43,305 bases of DNA, from contig NZ_MJAJ01000068.1 of assembly GCF_001746365.1 (NCBI RefSeq), forward strand, positions 1-43,305, written 5' to 3'. Position numbers and translations under genes: made by a program. Shown here one piece after another: positions 1-8,400 of the stretch (position 1 is the first letter of the stretch; every line of letters begins with the position of its first letter). Under the pieces are notes generated by a model that saw only the letters and a program-made list of their open reading frames with translations, had not been told where the DNA came from and ran no database searches. Source of the stretch: Streptomyces sp. LUP30 (GTDB lineage: Bacteria; Actinomycetota; Actinomycetes; Streptomycetales; Streptomycetaceae).

Positions 1-502
1 GGGGGCCGGGCGCCGACAGGGAGGCGGCGCCGTCCAGGGGCCGGCCGTCGTCGAGGAGGGCGCGCAGCAGGGTCGTCAGGGAGCGTCCGTCGAGCAGGCT
101 GTGGTGCATCCGGAACAGCAGGGAGAACTCGCCCTGCGTCGAACCCCGCAGGAGGTGCAGGCCCCACGGCGGACGGCCGGCGGGGAAGGGGGTGTGGAAC
201 CACTGCCGCACCGCGTCCCGGAGGGTGCCGTCCACGCCGTCGACCTGTCGCCCCAGCTCGTGGCCGTCCGCGCGGGCCCAGCGGTGCCGGCCGGTCCACC
301 AGGCCAGACCCGGCCGAGCTCCCGGGGCGACCAGGGTCTGGGTGAGCCGCGGCAGCGCCTTCCACCGCTCCTCCACCAGCGCCCGCAGCTCGTCCAGCGC
401 GGGCGGCGCGCCCGTGAGGTCCAGCGCGATCCCGGCGTTGGGCGGGCCGAACGGCCAGCGGGCCATCCCCTCTTCCAGCAAGGGCAGATGCGATCCGGGC
501 AT
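1..502 (-). CDS. WS/DGAT-type O-acyltransferase, N-terminal part (truncated by window edge)
   Basis: The minus-strand frame opens with ATG at 502 and stays open to the window edge, giving about 167 residues. Residues 133-139 read HHSLLDG, the HHxxxDG active-site motif of wax ester synthase/diacylglycerol acyltransferases and of condensation-domain enzymes. The N-terminus (PLLEEGMARWPFGPPNAGI) and a conserved PPW ahead of the motif fit the bacterial WS/DGAT N-terminal domain. Family members move an acyl group from acyl-CoA to an alcohol or diacylglycerol. The C-terminal half is outside the window. It diverges from the glycosyltransferase-thioesterase pair, which suggests but does not prove a shared lipid role. 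A non-lipid acyltransferase of the same fold is possible. Confidence 0.72.
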   Translation of the reverse strand, partial: MPGSHLPLLEEGMARWPFGPPNAGIALDLTGAPPALDELRALVEERWKALPRLTQTLVAPGARPGLAWWTGRHRWARADGHELGRQVDGVDGTLRDAVRQWFHTPFPAGRPPWGLHLLRGSTQGEFSLLFRMHHSLLDGRSLTTLLRALLDDGRPLDGAASLSAPGP

Positions 503-511
503 GAGACTGCT

Positions 512-559
512 CCTGTCGTGGGCCGTCCCTGTCGTGGACCGGTCCTGTCGTGGACCGGC
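512..559. repeat. Three 16-bp tandem repeats in a divergent promoter region
   Basis: CCTGTCGTGGRCCG recurs at 512, 528 and 544 with an exact 16-bp period. It begins 10 bp upstream of the acyltransferase start and lies in the 297-bp gap between divergent genes. No other clear element was found in this gap. Confidence 0.7.
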
Positions 560-799
560 CGCTGGCGGACGACGTCCTGCACCCCCAACGGCCGATGCGA
601 CCGGCGGTCACGTGTCGCGCCTCCCTCACCTGTCAACGCGCGGGCCCGCAGGCTCCCTGATGGGGTGACACTGCAGCAGGTTTGCGGTCGGGAGCGGTGT
701 CGGAGCGCCTTTAATCGGGACTCCGCGTCCGCGTTGGGACGCCCGTCACCCGTTTTTCGGTCCCCGCACCGGCTCCGCGCCGGACAGGAGTTACGTGTC

Positions 800-1963
800 G
801 TGCCTGGTACCCGTGCGAATCCCGCGCACATCGCCGTGTTCAACGTCCCGATGCACGGACACGTGAATCCGACGCTGGGGGTCGTCGAGGAGCTCGTACG
901 ACGGGGGCACCGGGTCACGTACGCCGTCACCGAGGACTTCGTGCACCAGGTGAAGGCGGCCGGCGCCGAGCCCGTGTTCTATCCGGACACGGGGGACGGT
1001 TCGGAGGCGCCCGAGGAGATGGGCGAGGGGTTCGCCCGGGTCGTCCGGCTGGCGCTGACCGGTCTGCCCGCCCTGACCAGGGCGTACGACAGGGACCGGC
1101 CCGATCTGGTGCTGTGCGACGTCTACGGCCTGGCGGGTCTGCTGCTGGGCGCGCGCTGGCAGGTCCCCACGGTGGTGGCGTCGCCCACCCACCTCGCCTA
1201 CGACGGCATCGTCCCCGAGTTCTTCGGCGTGCCGGGCCTCCCCCAGGTGCCCGGCTTCGCGGAACTCGTGGCCGCCTTCACGGGACACGGGGTGGACAGC
1301 TCACGGATCCAGGACCTCGTGCAGCCGGAGCACGCCGTCGCGTTCTTCCCGCGCGCGTTCCAGCGCAGGCCGGACACGGTCATGGCGCGGCGCGTCGCCT
1401 ATGTCGGGCCGGCGCTCGGGGACCGCTCCTACCAGGGCTCCTGGCAGCCGCCACGGCAGGACCGGCCGGTGCTGCTGGTGTCGCTGGGCTCCCAGTTCAA
1501 CCGGCGGCCCCAGTTCTACCGGTCCTGCGTCGAGGCCTTCGCCGAGCTGCCCTGGCATGTGGTGATGTCCGTCGGCTCCGCCGTCCCGCCGGACGAGCTG
1601 GGGCCGCTTCCCGACAGCGTCGAGGTGCACCCTCACGTGCCCCAACTGGCCGTGCTCGCGCAGGCGGACGCCTTCGTCACCCACGCCGGGATGGGGGGCA
1701 CGATGGAGGCGCTGCACTACGGGGTTCCGCTGGTCGCGGTGCCGCAGATGGCCGAGCAGCGGGTCAACGCCGCGCAGATCGAGCGCCTGCGGCTCGGCGT
1801 CCATCTGCCGCGCGAGACCGTCACTCCGGAGGCGTTGCGCGAGGCCGTCCTGCGGGTCTCGTCCGACCGGGACATCCGCGTCGCCGTGGCGGACATGCGC
1901 CGGGAGATCGCGGCGGCGGGAGGGGCGGGCGCCGCCGCGGACCTGATCGAGCGGGCCCTGTAG
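800..1963 (+). CDS. Macrolide-type (MGT/YjiC-like) UDP-glycosyltransferase
   Basis: A 387-residue GT-B fold glycosyltransferase, the usual family length. The N-terminus AHIAVFNVPMHGHVNPTLG is the typical acceptor-domain opening with its conserved His. The C-terminal half has LVSLGSQ, the HVPQ segment and, near residues 295-305, HAGMGGTMEAL, the sugar-nucleotide binding signature of MGT enzymes. Start is GTG 800, preceded by GGAG at 787-790; the frame is open further upstream but that part looks non-coding. The stop is 29 nt before the thioesterase, so the two are probably cotranscribed. Substrate is unknown; relatives inactivate macrolides or glycosylate natural products. Confidence 0.85.
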   Translation: MPGTRANPAHIAVFNVPMHGHVNPTLGVVEELVRRGHRVTYAVTEDFVHQVKAAGAEPVFYPDTGDGSEAPEEMGEGFARVVRLALTGLPALTRAYDRDRPDLVLCDVYGLAGLLLGARWQVPTVVASPTHLAYDGIVPEFFGVPGLPQVPGFAELVAAFTGHGVDSSRIQDLVQPEHAVAFFPRAFQRRPDTVMARRVAYVGPALGDRSYQGSWQPPRQDRPVLLVSLGSQFNRRPQFYRSCVEAFAELPWHVVMSVGSAVPPDELGPLPDSVEVHPHVPQLAVLAQADAFVTHAGMGGTMEALHYGVPLVAVPQMAEQRVNAAQIERLRLGVHLPRETVTPEALREAVLRVSSDRDIRVAVADMRREIAAAGGAGAAADLIERAL

Positions 1964-1992
1964 GCCCGCAGCCCTTTTCTAGGAGTGACGTC

Positions 1993-2460
1993 TTGACCCA
2001 CGCCCTGGCGGCCGACATCCGCCGCACGAGCGCCGTGCCCGAGTGCCGGCCGCACCTGTATCTGCGTCAGGTCCGCATGAGCGATCTGGACTCGATGAAC
2101 CACGTGAACAACGTCCGGCTCCTGGAGATGATCCAGGACGCCCACATCGACATGTTCTATCTGCGCCCCGGGCTGCCCGGTCAGGAGATCCGCCCCCGGT
2201 TCGTCTACGCACGCCACGAGCTCGACTACTCGGAGCCTCTGACGCTGCAGCCGGAGCCCGTCACCATCACCACCACGATCGGTGACCTGCGCCGCTCGTC
2301 CTTCCGGGTCACCAGCCGCGTCACCCGCGACGCCCGGGTGTTCTGCACCTGTGTGAGCACGGCCGTCGCCTACGACCCGGACGCCCGCTGCTCCCGCCGT
2401 CTGGAGGAGGCGGAGCGCGCCCTCGCGGCCCGGCACGCGACCCCCGGGGCGGACCGCTGA
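1993..2460 (+). CDS. Hotdog-fold acyl-CoA thioesterase
   Basis: A 155-residue protein containing MSDLDSMNHVNNVRLLEMIQ followed by a run of beta-strand-like segments, typical of 4-hydroxybenzoyl-CoA/YbgC-type thioesterases that hydrolyse acyl-CoA or acyl carrier thioesters. Start is TTG 1993 with AGGAG at 1981-1985, a 7-nt gap; the longer upstream frame lies inside the glycosyltransferase gene and is not plausible. It follows the glycosyltransferase by 29 nt, so it is likely the second gene of that operon. The natural acyl substrate cannot be read from sequence. Confidence 0.8.
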   Translation: MTHALAADIRRTSAVPECRPHLYLRQVRMSDLDSMNHVNNVRLLEMIQDAHIDMFYLRPGLPGQEIRPRFVYARHELDYSEPLTLQPEPVTITTTIGDLRRSSFRVTSRVTRDARVFCTCVSTAVAYDPDARCSRRLEEAERALAARHATPGADR

Positions 2461-2493
2461 GCCATCGCCCGGGCCGGCCCCGCCCTGGTCGGC

Positions 2494-4746
2494 TCAACGT
2501 TCGATGCGGACCGGCTTCGACTCGCTCACCTGGTCGATGTCCGACACCCGGATCGTCACCTTCATCTGCCACTCGCCCGGCATGGGCAGGTTGACGGCGT
2601 CGGCGCCCCAGTAGCCGCCCCTGTTGGTGATCTTGGCGTCCAGGGGTCCGACGTCCTGCGCGGGAAGGCTGAAGGAGATGCGCAGTTCGGGGATGCTGAC
2701 GAAGCCCCCGTCGGGGCCGTAGACCACGGCCTGGAGGTTGTTGCCGCCGACCCGGCCCGGGTCGAGGGTGACCTGCACCTTGCCGCGGAAGTCGCCGGAC
2801 CGCGGGGAGTCGAGGGAGAAGGGGACGTCGGTCACGGAGGCCACGGGCAGCCCGGCCGTCTGCTCGGCCGCCGCCGCCTCGGCCGCCGCCCGGCCCGGGA
2901 GGGTGCCCGTCAGCACTGTCGTCAGGACGAGGACGACGACCGACACGGCGACCTCGGCCAGCACGGAGCGGCGCAACGACCGACGCCGGTCCTCGCCGGC
3001 CGGGGCGAGCCGCCGGGGGTCGCGGTGAGGCCCCTCGGCGGAGGACCGGCGGTCATCGGTGGGCCGGTCGCCGGTGGGCCGGTTCTCCGACTGCGGGTCC
3101 TCCGACTGCGGGTCCTCCGACTGCGGGTCCTCCGACTGCGGGTTCTCGGGGGCGGCGGACTGCTCGGGGGCGGCGGACCGCTCGGGCTGGAGGTCCTGGG
3201 CGTGCGGGATCCCGGACGAGGGTGATGCGTCGTCCGACGGCCGGCTGGACGAGCCGCCCACCGGCTCCGGGACCCGGATTTCCTTCCTCAGCGCCACGGA
3301 CGCCACAGCCGCCCCGACCGTCACCTTCGAGGTCGAGGCAGTGGTCGAGGCAGTGGTCGCGGCAGTGGTCGCGGCAGTGGTCTCGGATGTCTCCGTGGGC
3401 GTGGCGGTCGTCGCCGTGGGCGTCGTCCGGGCGGCCCCGTGCACCGTCCGGCGCGACCACGCTCCCGCGAACAGCAGCAGTGCCACCGCGGCGAGCTTGG
3501 CCAGCAGGACCCGCCCGTACGTGGTGTCCGTCAGGGCGGACACCGAGCCGAGGCCGCGCCAGGACTGGTAGACGCCCGTCACCACCAGGACCGTCACCGA
3601 CAGGGCCGCCAGCCGGGAGAAGCGGTGGACCACGTGCGAGGGGACGGATGCGCGGTGGAGCAGGGTGAGCAGGGACGTCAGGCCGCCCAGCCACGCGGCC
3701 ATGGCGAGCAGGTGCAGCACCGAGGACGCCGTCGCCGCCGGGACCTGGATGCCGGCCGAGGCGTGCTCGGCGGAGGCCCAGGTCAGGGTCAGGCCGACCG
3801 CCAGGGCGGCGCCGGTCAGCAGCGCCGGGCGCGACGGCCGCTCGCCGTTGCGTTCCCGCACGAGCCCTCGCTGCCACCTCAGGAGGACCGCGAGCGCGGC
3901 CAGCAGGGCGAGGCGTGCGACCAGGGCCAGGCCGGGGCGGGTGCCCAGGGTGCGGGTGAGACCCGAGGGATCCAGTGCGTCGGCCGGGCCGGCGCCGGTC
4001 TCGTAGGGGGCGCGCAGCAGGAGCAGGAACACCGTCGATCCGGCGAGCGCCCACCAGCCGGCCAGCAGGAGCCTGCGCAGCGGCCGGACGTCGGGCGGGC
4101 CGCAGACGGCGACGAAGACGGCCGTGCCGATGAGGAGGGCCGCGGCGAGGTACGCGACGTAGCGGCCGATGTTGAACAGACCGCTGGTGGCCGGGTCCTC
4201 GACGGAGGCGCTGGGCAGGGCGGGCGGGACGGCGGAGGGCTTGCCGACGGAGAAGGTGAAGGCCCCGGCGATCGGGTGGCTGTCCGCCGACACGACCCGC
4301 CAGGTCACCGTGAACGTGCCGGTGCCGAGGCCGCCGGGCAGCGTCACCCGCGCGGTGTCGGCGCGGCCGTCCGCGTGCCCGGCCTTGCCGGTCCGCAGCC
4401 GTCGGTTGTCGGGGTCGAAGACGCGGAAGGAGTCGTCGAGCAGTCCCACGGACTCGGTGAAGGCGAGGGTGATGGAGCGGGGGGCCGTCTTGACGACGCT
4501 TCCGTCCACGGGGTCCGCGCCGCGCAGGGCCGCGTGCGCGGAGGCCGGTCCGCCGCCGAGGAGGAGCAGCAGCAGCAGCACGGAGCCCAGCAGCACCAGC
4601 CCTCTGAGCCGCCGTCGGCGACTCCCCTGGCAGCCGTCGCCGCGTCGGCGACCGGCTCGGGAGCCGTCGACGCGGGGCCCGCCACTCCGGCGGCTGCCGC
4701 CGTGGGGTCCGCCGGCCTGTCGTCCGTCCTCGTGGCCTTCGCTCAC
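2494..4746 (-). CDS. CopC-CopD fusion copper resistance/uptake protein with YtkA-like tail
   Basis: 750 residues. An Arg-rich N-terminus precedes a hydrophobic signal and ASA-H, leaving His71 as the first mature residue. CopC domain spans about 71-165 (HAALRGADPVDGS, then DSHPIAGAF), carrying the His and Asp/His ligands expected of a periplasmic-type Cu(II) protein. A polytopic CopD domain follows (about 185-420). A long Thr/Ala, Glu/Pro/Ser linker holds four QSEDP-type repeats, then one more membrane helix and a beta-rich C-terminal domain like those of other actinobacterial CopC/D proteins. Start is GTG 4746, with GGCGGAG about 7 nt upstream. It converges on the thioesterase with a 33-nt gap. 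Copper import rather than export is equally possible. Confidence 0.85.
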   Translation of the reverse strand: MSEGHEDGRQAGGPHGGSRRSGGPRVDGSRAGRRRGDGCQGSRRRRLRGLVLLGSVLLLLLLLGGGPASAHAALRGADPVDGSVVKTAPRSITLAFTESVGLLDDSFRVFDPDNRRLRTGKAGHADGRADTARVTLPGGLGTGTFTVTWRVVSADSHPIAGAFTFSVGKPSAVPPALPSASVEDPATSGLFNIGRYVAYLAAALLIGTAVFVAVCGPPDVRPLRRLLLAGWWALAGSTVFLLLLRAPYETGAGPADALDPSGLTRTLGTRPGLALVARLALLAALAVLLRWQRGLVRERNGERPSRPALLTGAALAVGLTLTWASAEHASAGIQVPAATASSVLHLLAMAAWLGGLTSLLTLLHRASVPSHVVHRFSRLAALSVTVLVVTGVYQSWRGLGSVSALTDTTYGRVLLAKLAAVALLLFAGAWSRRTVHGAARTTPTATTATPTETSETTAATTAATTASTTASTSKVTVGAAVASVALRKEIRVPEPVGGSSSRPSDDASPSSGIPHAQDLQPERSAAPEQSAAPENPQSEDPQSEDPQSEDPQSENRPTGDRPTDDRRSSAEGPHRDPRRLAPAGEDRRRSLRRSVLAEVAVSVVVLVLTTVLTGTLPGRAAAEAAAAEQTAGLPVASVTDVPFSLDSPRSGDFRGKVQVTLDPGRVGGNNLQAVVYGPDGGFVSIPELRISFSLPAQDVGPLDAKITNRGGYWGADAVNLPMPGEWQMKVTIRVSDIDQVSESKPVRIER
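3085..3144. repeat. Four 15-bp in-frame repeats coding QSEDP
   Basis: CTCCGACTGCGGGTC occurs four times in tandem (3085, 3100, 3115, 3130; the last ends in T). It lies in the linker of the CopC-CopD protein and encodes a five-residue acidic repeat. Two 18-bp GGCGGCGGAC-type repeats and several 12-bp Thr/Ala repeats occur in the same linker, so its length probably varies between strains. Confidence 0.9.
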
Positions 4747-4880
4747 GTCACCGCTCCGCCTTGCTCGAGGCCTGCTCGAAACTCGTCATCCGAGACTCGC
4801 GTGCTCGCAGATACGTACGCATGCACAGAGCATCCGGTTCACCGGGCGGCCGGGCCGTCGACGCCGTCCGCTTGGGGCCG

Positions 4881-5486
4881 TCATCCGGGGAAGACGGTCT
4901 CCCGGCGCAGGAAGGCGAGTTGGGCCCTCTTCTCCGGCAGGTACACGTCGGGCAGGTCGACCTCCGGGAGCGTGACGACCGGGCCCGCCTCGAAGCCCTG
5001 CCGCAGGAAGCGGGCGACCGCCTTGGTGTTGCGCACGTCGGGGTCCACCACGACGCGTCGCCGGTCCAGGCCGAGCAGCACGTACGAGGCGAACACGCCC
5101 ATCAGCGCCGCCGACCAGCCGCGCTTCTCGCCCTGCTCGTCGGCCGGGGCGATGAGCAGGTGGACGCCGATGTCGCCGGCCTCCACCGGGTAGACCTCGC
5201 CGACCCGGTCCGCGCCGGGCTCGTAGGTCTGCAGCAGGGCGACCGGGACGCCGTCCAGCTCGGCCAGGAGCGCGTGGTGGGTGTCCAGGGTGTCCAGGTG
5301 GGCGTAGATCTCGGCGACCTGGTCGCGCGTCAGGCCGTTCATGCCCCAGAACGCGGCCCGCTCCTGGCTGACCCAGGCGTGGACGGTCGCCGCGTCGCCC
5401 TCGGGGGCGACGGGGCGCAGGCCGACGTCGCCGAACCCCTCGACGGTCTGCTCGTGGACGTATGCCGGCGCGTAGCGGTCAGCCAT
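4881..5486 (-). CDS. Siderophore-type GNAT acetyltransferase (IucB/MbtK-like)
   Basis: 201 residues. The C-terminal half, with GDIGVHLLIAP, GWSAALMGVFASYV, VVVDPDVRNTKAVARFLRQGF and the ending LPEKRAQLAFLRRE, matches the acyl-CoA N-acyltransferase subfamily that acylates N6-hydroxylysine or related amines in hydroxamate siderophores. Its ATG lies inside the end of the acylase gene (8-nt overlap at 5479-5486), so the two are probably translationally coupled. Together with the iron box upstream of the acylase and the divergent siderophore-interacting protein, the context supports a role in siderophore acylation. No desA/B/D-type genes are in the window, so the full pathway must lie elsewhere if this is right. 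Confidence 0.78.
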   Translation of the reverse strand: MADRYAPAYVHEQTVEGFGDVGLRPVAPEGDAATVHAWVSQERAAFWGMNGLTRDQVAEIYAHLDTLDTHHALLAELDGVPVALLQTYEPGADRVGEVYPVEAGDIGVHLLIAPADEQGEKRGWSAALMGVFASYVLLGLDRRRVVVDPDVRNTKAVARFLRQGFEAGPVVTLPEVDLPDVYLPEKRAQLAFLRRETVFPG

Positions 5487-7557
5487 GGTCGCTCTCCTTC
5501 TTCAGCCGTGCCCAGTCGGTGACGACGGGGGCCAGTTCGCCCTTGAGCCACAGGGGCAGCTGGTCGTGGTGGTGGGGGTGGCCGGGGAGTCCGGACGCGC
5601 CGAAGGGGACGACCCACAGGCTGTCCTCGCGGCGGGCCAGGTCCCACACGTAACGGGCGGCCGGGCCGCGCGCGGCCAGGTCGGTCCAGCCGGGCACGGC
5701 CGAGGTGCACAGCACGCAGTCGTGGTCGCCGTCGAGGGCCGGCGGCTCGTCCGAGGGGTCGGGCAGGGCCCGCCAGGGGGCGAGGCGGTGGGTGTCGCCC
5801 CAGCGGGTGGCCGGCCGTCCGGCGAACGCCTCGGCGGCCTCCTCCACGGCCTCGCGCACGAGCCGTTGCCGGTCGATCCCGTACAACTCCCTTGCCCGAA
5901 GGAGGTGTTCGAGGGCGAAGCCGACGCGCGGGAGCAGGGCCAGCCAGGGGAGGAAGACCTCCGGGTAGGCGGGCGGGGTGGTCAGGGACGCGAAGGCCGG
6001 GTGGGCGGCGAGACGGCGGACGAGGGCGCTGCGCAGGGTCGCGAAGCGGGCCGCGTCCCCGCTGTCGGCGTCCATGCGGCGGTCCCAGCGCAGCAGGCGT
6101 TCGCGCAGTTCGGCGGCCGGTCCGGTCAGTCCGTCGAGGGCCGCCAGACGGTCCAACACCGGTGCGGCGGAGGCGAGATACGTGTCCGTGTGGAGTGCCG
6201 GCATGTCGGAAGCGGACCAGTGCCGGCGCTGCGCCAGCAGGGTGCGGATGCGGTCGGCGCGGTGCGGCGCGGCGAACTCGACGCCCAACTCCGCGGCCGG
6301 GCCCCGCTGGTTGGCCATGACGGCGACGCCGTCGGTCAGTCCCGCGCGGGGGGTCTCGTGCCAGCCGGTCCACTCGTGACCCGGCTCCCAGGCGGGGACG
6401 AGACGCGTGCCGTTGGCCCGGGCGCGCAACGGCACCCGCCCCGCGACCCGGTGCAGCACACCGCCCTCGACGTCGGCGGCCTGGACGACGTTGACCGGCT
6501 CGGCCCACAGGTCGAAGGCGCGGTCCACGTCGTCGACCCGGCGGGCCCGGAGCAGCGGCAGCAGCGCCTGGAAGCCGAGGTCGGCGGTGACGCGGGGTGG
6601 GTAGCGCAGGGCGAGGGCGAGCGGAGCGCCGTCGTCGAGGCCCTCCGGGCCGCCCGCGATCACCGGCCCCCGCTCGGTCTCCAGCACCTCCACCTCGACG
6701 GCCTCCTCGCCCGCGACACGCACCGACTCGGTGTGGCAGGCGACCCGCCGCCAGACGCCGTCCGGGCCGAGCGCCTCGACGCCCGCGCCGGTGCGGCGCA
6801 GCCGTTCGCGGTAGAGGTCCTGGTAGTCGGCCATGGCGTTGGTGATGGCCCAGGCGACCGTGCCGGTGTGGCCGAAGTGCGCGATGCCGGGGACGCCGGG
6901 GACGGCGAGGCCGACGACGTCGAACTCGTCGCAGGCCAGGCGGATCTGCTGGTAGACGCCGGGGTCCTCGACGAAGCGATGCGGGTCGCCGGCGATGACC
7001 GCGTGCCCGGTGACCGTGCGGTCCCCGCCGACCAGCCAGCCGTTGCTGCCGGAGGAGCCGGGTCCGTCGGCGGCGAACAGGGCGACCGCCTCGGGGCCGA
7101 GGCGGCGGGCGGCCTCCTCGCGCCACAGCTTGGCGGGGAACCCGGCGAACAGGATGTGCGTGGCCAGCCAGACGGCGAGCGGGGTCCAGGGCTCCCAGCG
7201 GCCGGGGGCGAGAGAGACCCGGGCGAACTCGGGGGCGTCGGCCGACCGGAGCCCCTCGTTGACGCCGTCGACGTACGCCCGGACCCAGTCCGCCGTCTCG
7301 GGGTCCCGTCTCTCCAGTGCGGCGAAGCAGCGTCGCGCCGTGTCGTCGAGGCGGGCGCGGCGCGCGAACAGGTCCCAGGGCAGCTCGTCGGGGCCGAGGA
7401 CGGCGGCCGAGGCGCCCCGCGCGCGGTGCCGTTCGACCTCCAGCTGCCAGGCGCGGTCGCGGGCCGTGACCAGCCCTTGCAGGCGGGCGAGTTCGAGGGC
7501 GCTGCCGGCGCGCAGATGCGGGACGCCCCAGGCGTCGCGGTAGATCCCGGTGCTCAC
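5479..7557 (-). CDS. Penicillin-acylase family Ntn-hydrolase
   Basis: 692 residues, usual for the family. The opening IYRDAWGVPHLRA is the conserved start of penicillin amidases, and GSNGW with Ser171 is the autocatalytic N-terminal nucleophile; cleavage before Ser171 would give alpha and beta subunits. I see no signal peptide, so it looks cytoplasmic, unlike many secreted acylases. Start is GTG 7557 with AAAGGGG 7 nt upstream. The iron box lies 19 bp upstream of the start and the gene overlaps the acetyltransferase. By analogy with PvdQ, the Ntn acylase of pyoverdine maturation, it may deacylate a siderophore precursor; this is inference. Confidence 0.87.
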   Translation of the reverse strand: MSTGIYRDAWGVPHLRAGSALELARLQGLVTARDRAWQLEVERHRARGASAAVLGPDELPWDLFARRARLDDTARRCFAALERRDPETADWVRAYVDGVNEGLRSADAPEFARVSLAPGRWEPWTPLAVWLATHILFAGFPAKLWREEAARRLGPEAVALFAADGPGSSGSNGWLVGGDRTVTGHAVIAGDPHRFVEDPGVYQQIRLACDEFDVVGLAVPGVPGIAHFGHTGTVAWAITNAMADYQDLYRERLRRTGAGVEALGPDGVWRRVACHTESVRVAGEEAVEVEVLETERGPVIAGGPEGLDDGAPLALALRYPPRVTADLGFQALLPLLRARRVDDVDRAFDLWAEPVNVVQAADVEGGVLHRVAGRVPLRARANGTRLVPAWEPGHEWTGWHETPRAGLTDGVAVMANQRGPAAELGVEFAAPHRADRIRTLLAQRRHWSASDMPALHTDTYLASAAPVLDRLAALDGLTGPAAELRERLLRWDRRMDADSGDAARFATLRSALVRRLAAHPAFASLTTPPAYPEVFLPWLALLPRVGFALEHLLRARELYGIDRQRLVREAVEEAAEAFAGRPATRWGDTHRLAPWRALPDPSDEPPALDGDHDCVLCTSAVPGWTDLAARGPAARYVWDLARREDSLWVVPFGASGLPGHPHHHDQLPLWLKGELAPVVTDWARLKKESDHG

Positions 7558-7576
7558 CCTGTGACCCCTTTGCGCT

Positions 7577-7595
7577 TTAGGTTAGGCTGCCCTAA
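7577..7595. promoter_or_regulatory. Iron box (DmdR/IdeR-type operator)
   Basis: TTAGGTTAGGCTGCCCTAA is a 19-bp interrupted palindrome agreeing with the actinobacterial iron-regulator consensus TTAGGTTAGGCTNACCTAA at all but one or two positions. It sits between divergent genes, 19 bp before the acylase start and 37 bp before the siderophore-interacting protein start, where one bound repressor dimer pair could silence both under iron-replete conditions. Confidence 0.88.
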
Positions 7596-7632
7596 GTATT
7601 CGTGGGAATCGTACGCGAGGGGCGGACAGGCC

Positions 7633-8376
7633 ATGGCGCAGGGGCGGGGCTGGGAGGGCGCGGTCCTCCGCATGATGCGGGCGAAAGACTTCACCCTCAC
7701 CGTCACGGGCACGCAGGACGTCACCGACCGCTATCGCCGGCTGCAGCTCTCCGACGGCGGGCTGCTCGCCGCCACCGGCATCCACCCCACGATGTGGGTG
7801 CGGCTCTGGTTCGACCACGCGGGCCGGCCGCACCAGCGGGCCTACACCCTGGTCGGCCCCGACCCGGCGGCCGGCTCCTTCGGTCTGGAGTTCGCCCTGC
7901 ACGATGGCGCCGCCAGCGACTGGGCGCGGGCCGCGAAGCCGGGCGACACCATCGACGCGACCGTCCAGGGCACCGGCTTCACACCGCCCTCCCCGGCCCC
8001 CTCCCACGTCCTCGTGATCGGCGATCCGGCCTCGCTGCCCGCCGTCAACTCCCTGCTCGGCGACGGCGAGAACGCGCTGGGCGCCGCTCCGGCGACCGTC
8101 TGGTTCGAGGGCGACGCCGACGACACGGACGGCCTGCCCTTCCTCACCGACCCCGCGCGCCACGAGATACGGCACGTACCCCGCCGGGACTCCGGCGCCC
8201 ACCTCGTCGAGCGGGTGAAGGCGGAACTGCCCGACCTGCTGCGGGCCACCCCCGACCCGTACGTCTGGATCGCCTGCGACACCGGCACCACCCGGACGCT
8301 CTCGGCGTACGTGCGCAAGGAGCTCGGCGTCCCGAAGGAGCGGCTGCACGCGCTCGGGTACTGGCGCGCGAGCTGA
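7633..8376 (+). CDS. Siderophore-interacting protein (FAD-dependent ferric-siderophore reductase)
   Basis: 247 residues. The N-terminus GWEGAVLRMMRAKDF, the FAD-binding RAYTLVG near residue 70 and the ending GYWR are characteristic of the ViuB/SIP family. These enzymes use FAD and NAD(P)H or ferredoxin to reduce Fe(III)-siderophores in the cytoplasm and release iron. ATG 7633 was chosen because it keeps the conserved N-terminal block; the frame is open far upstream but that is the reverse strand of the acylase. The iron box lies just upstream, so repression by iron is expected. Confidence 0.9.
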   Translation: MAQGRGWEGAVLRMMRAKDFTLTVTGTQDVTDRYRRLQLSDGGLLAATGIHPTMWVRLWFDHAGRPHQRAYTLVGPDPAAGSFGLEFALHDGAASDWARAAKPGDTIDATVQGTGFTPPSPAPSHVLVIGDPASLPAVNSLLGDGENALGAAPATVWFEGDADDTDGLPFLTDPARHEIRHVPRRDSGAHLVERVKAELPDLLRATPDPYVWIACDTGTTRTLSAYVRKELGVPKERLHALGYWRAS

Positions 8377-8400
8377 CGTCCCAGGCGGGATCATCGACGC

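Noticed and set aside
101..799. N-terminal extension of the glycosyltransferase
   Set aside because: The extension overlaps the antisense acyltransferase, lacks family similarity and ignores the ribosome site before GTG 800.
5485..7632. N-terminal extension of the siderophore-interacting protein
   Set aside because: It is antisense to the penicillin-acylase gene; the conserved N-terminus begins at ATG 7633.
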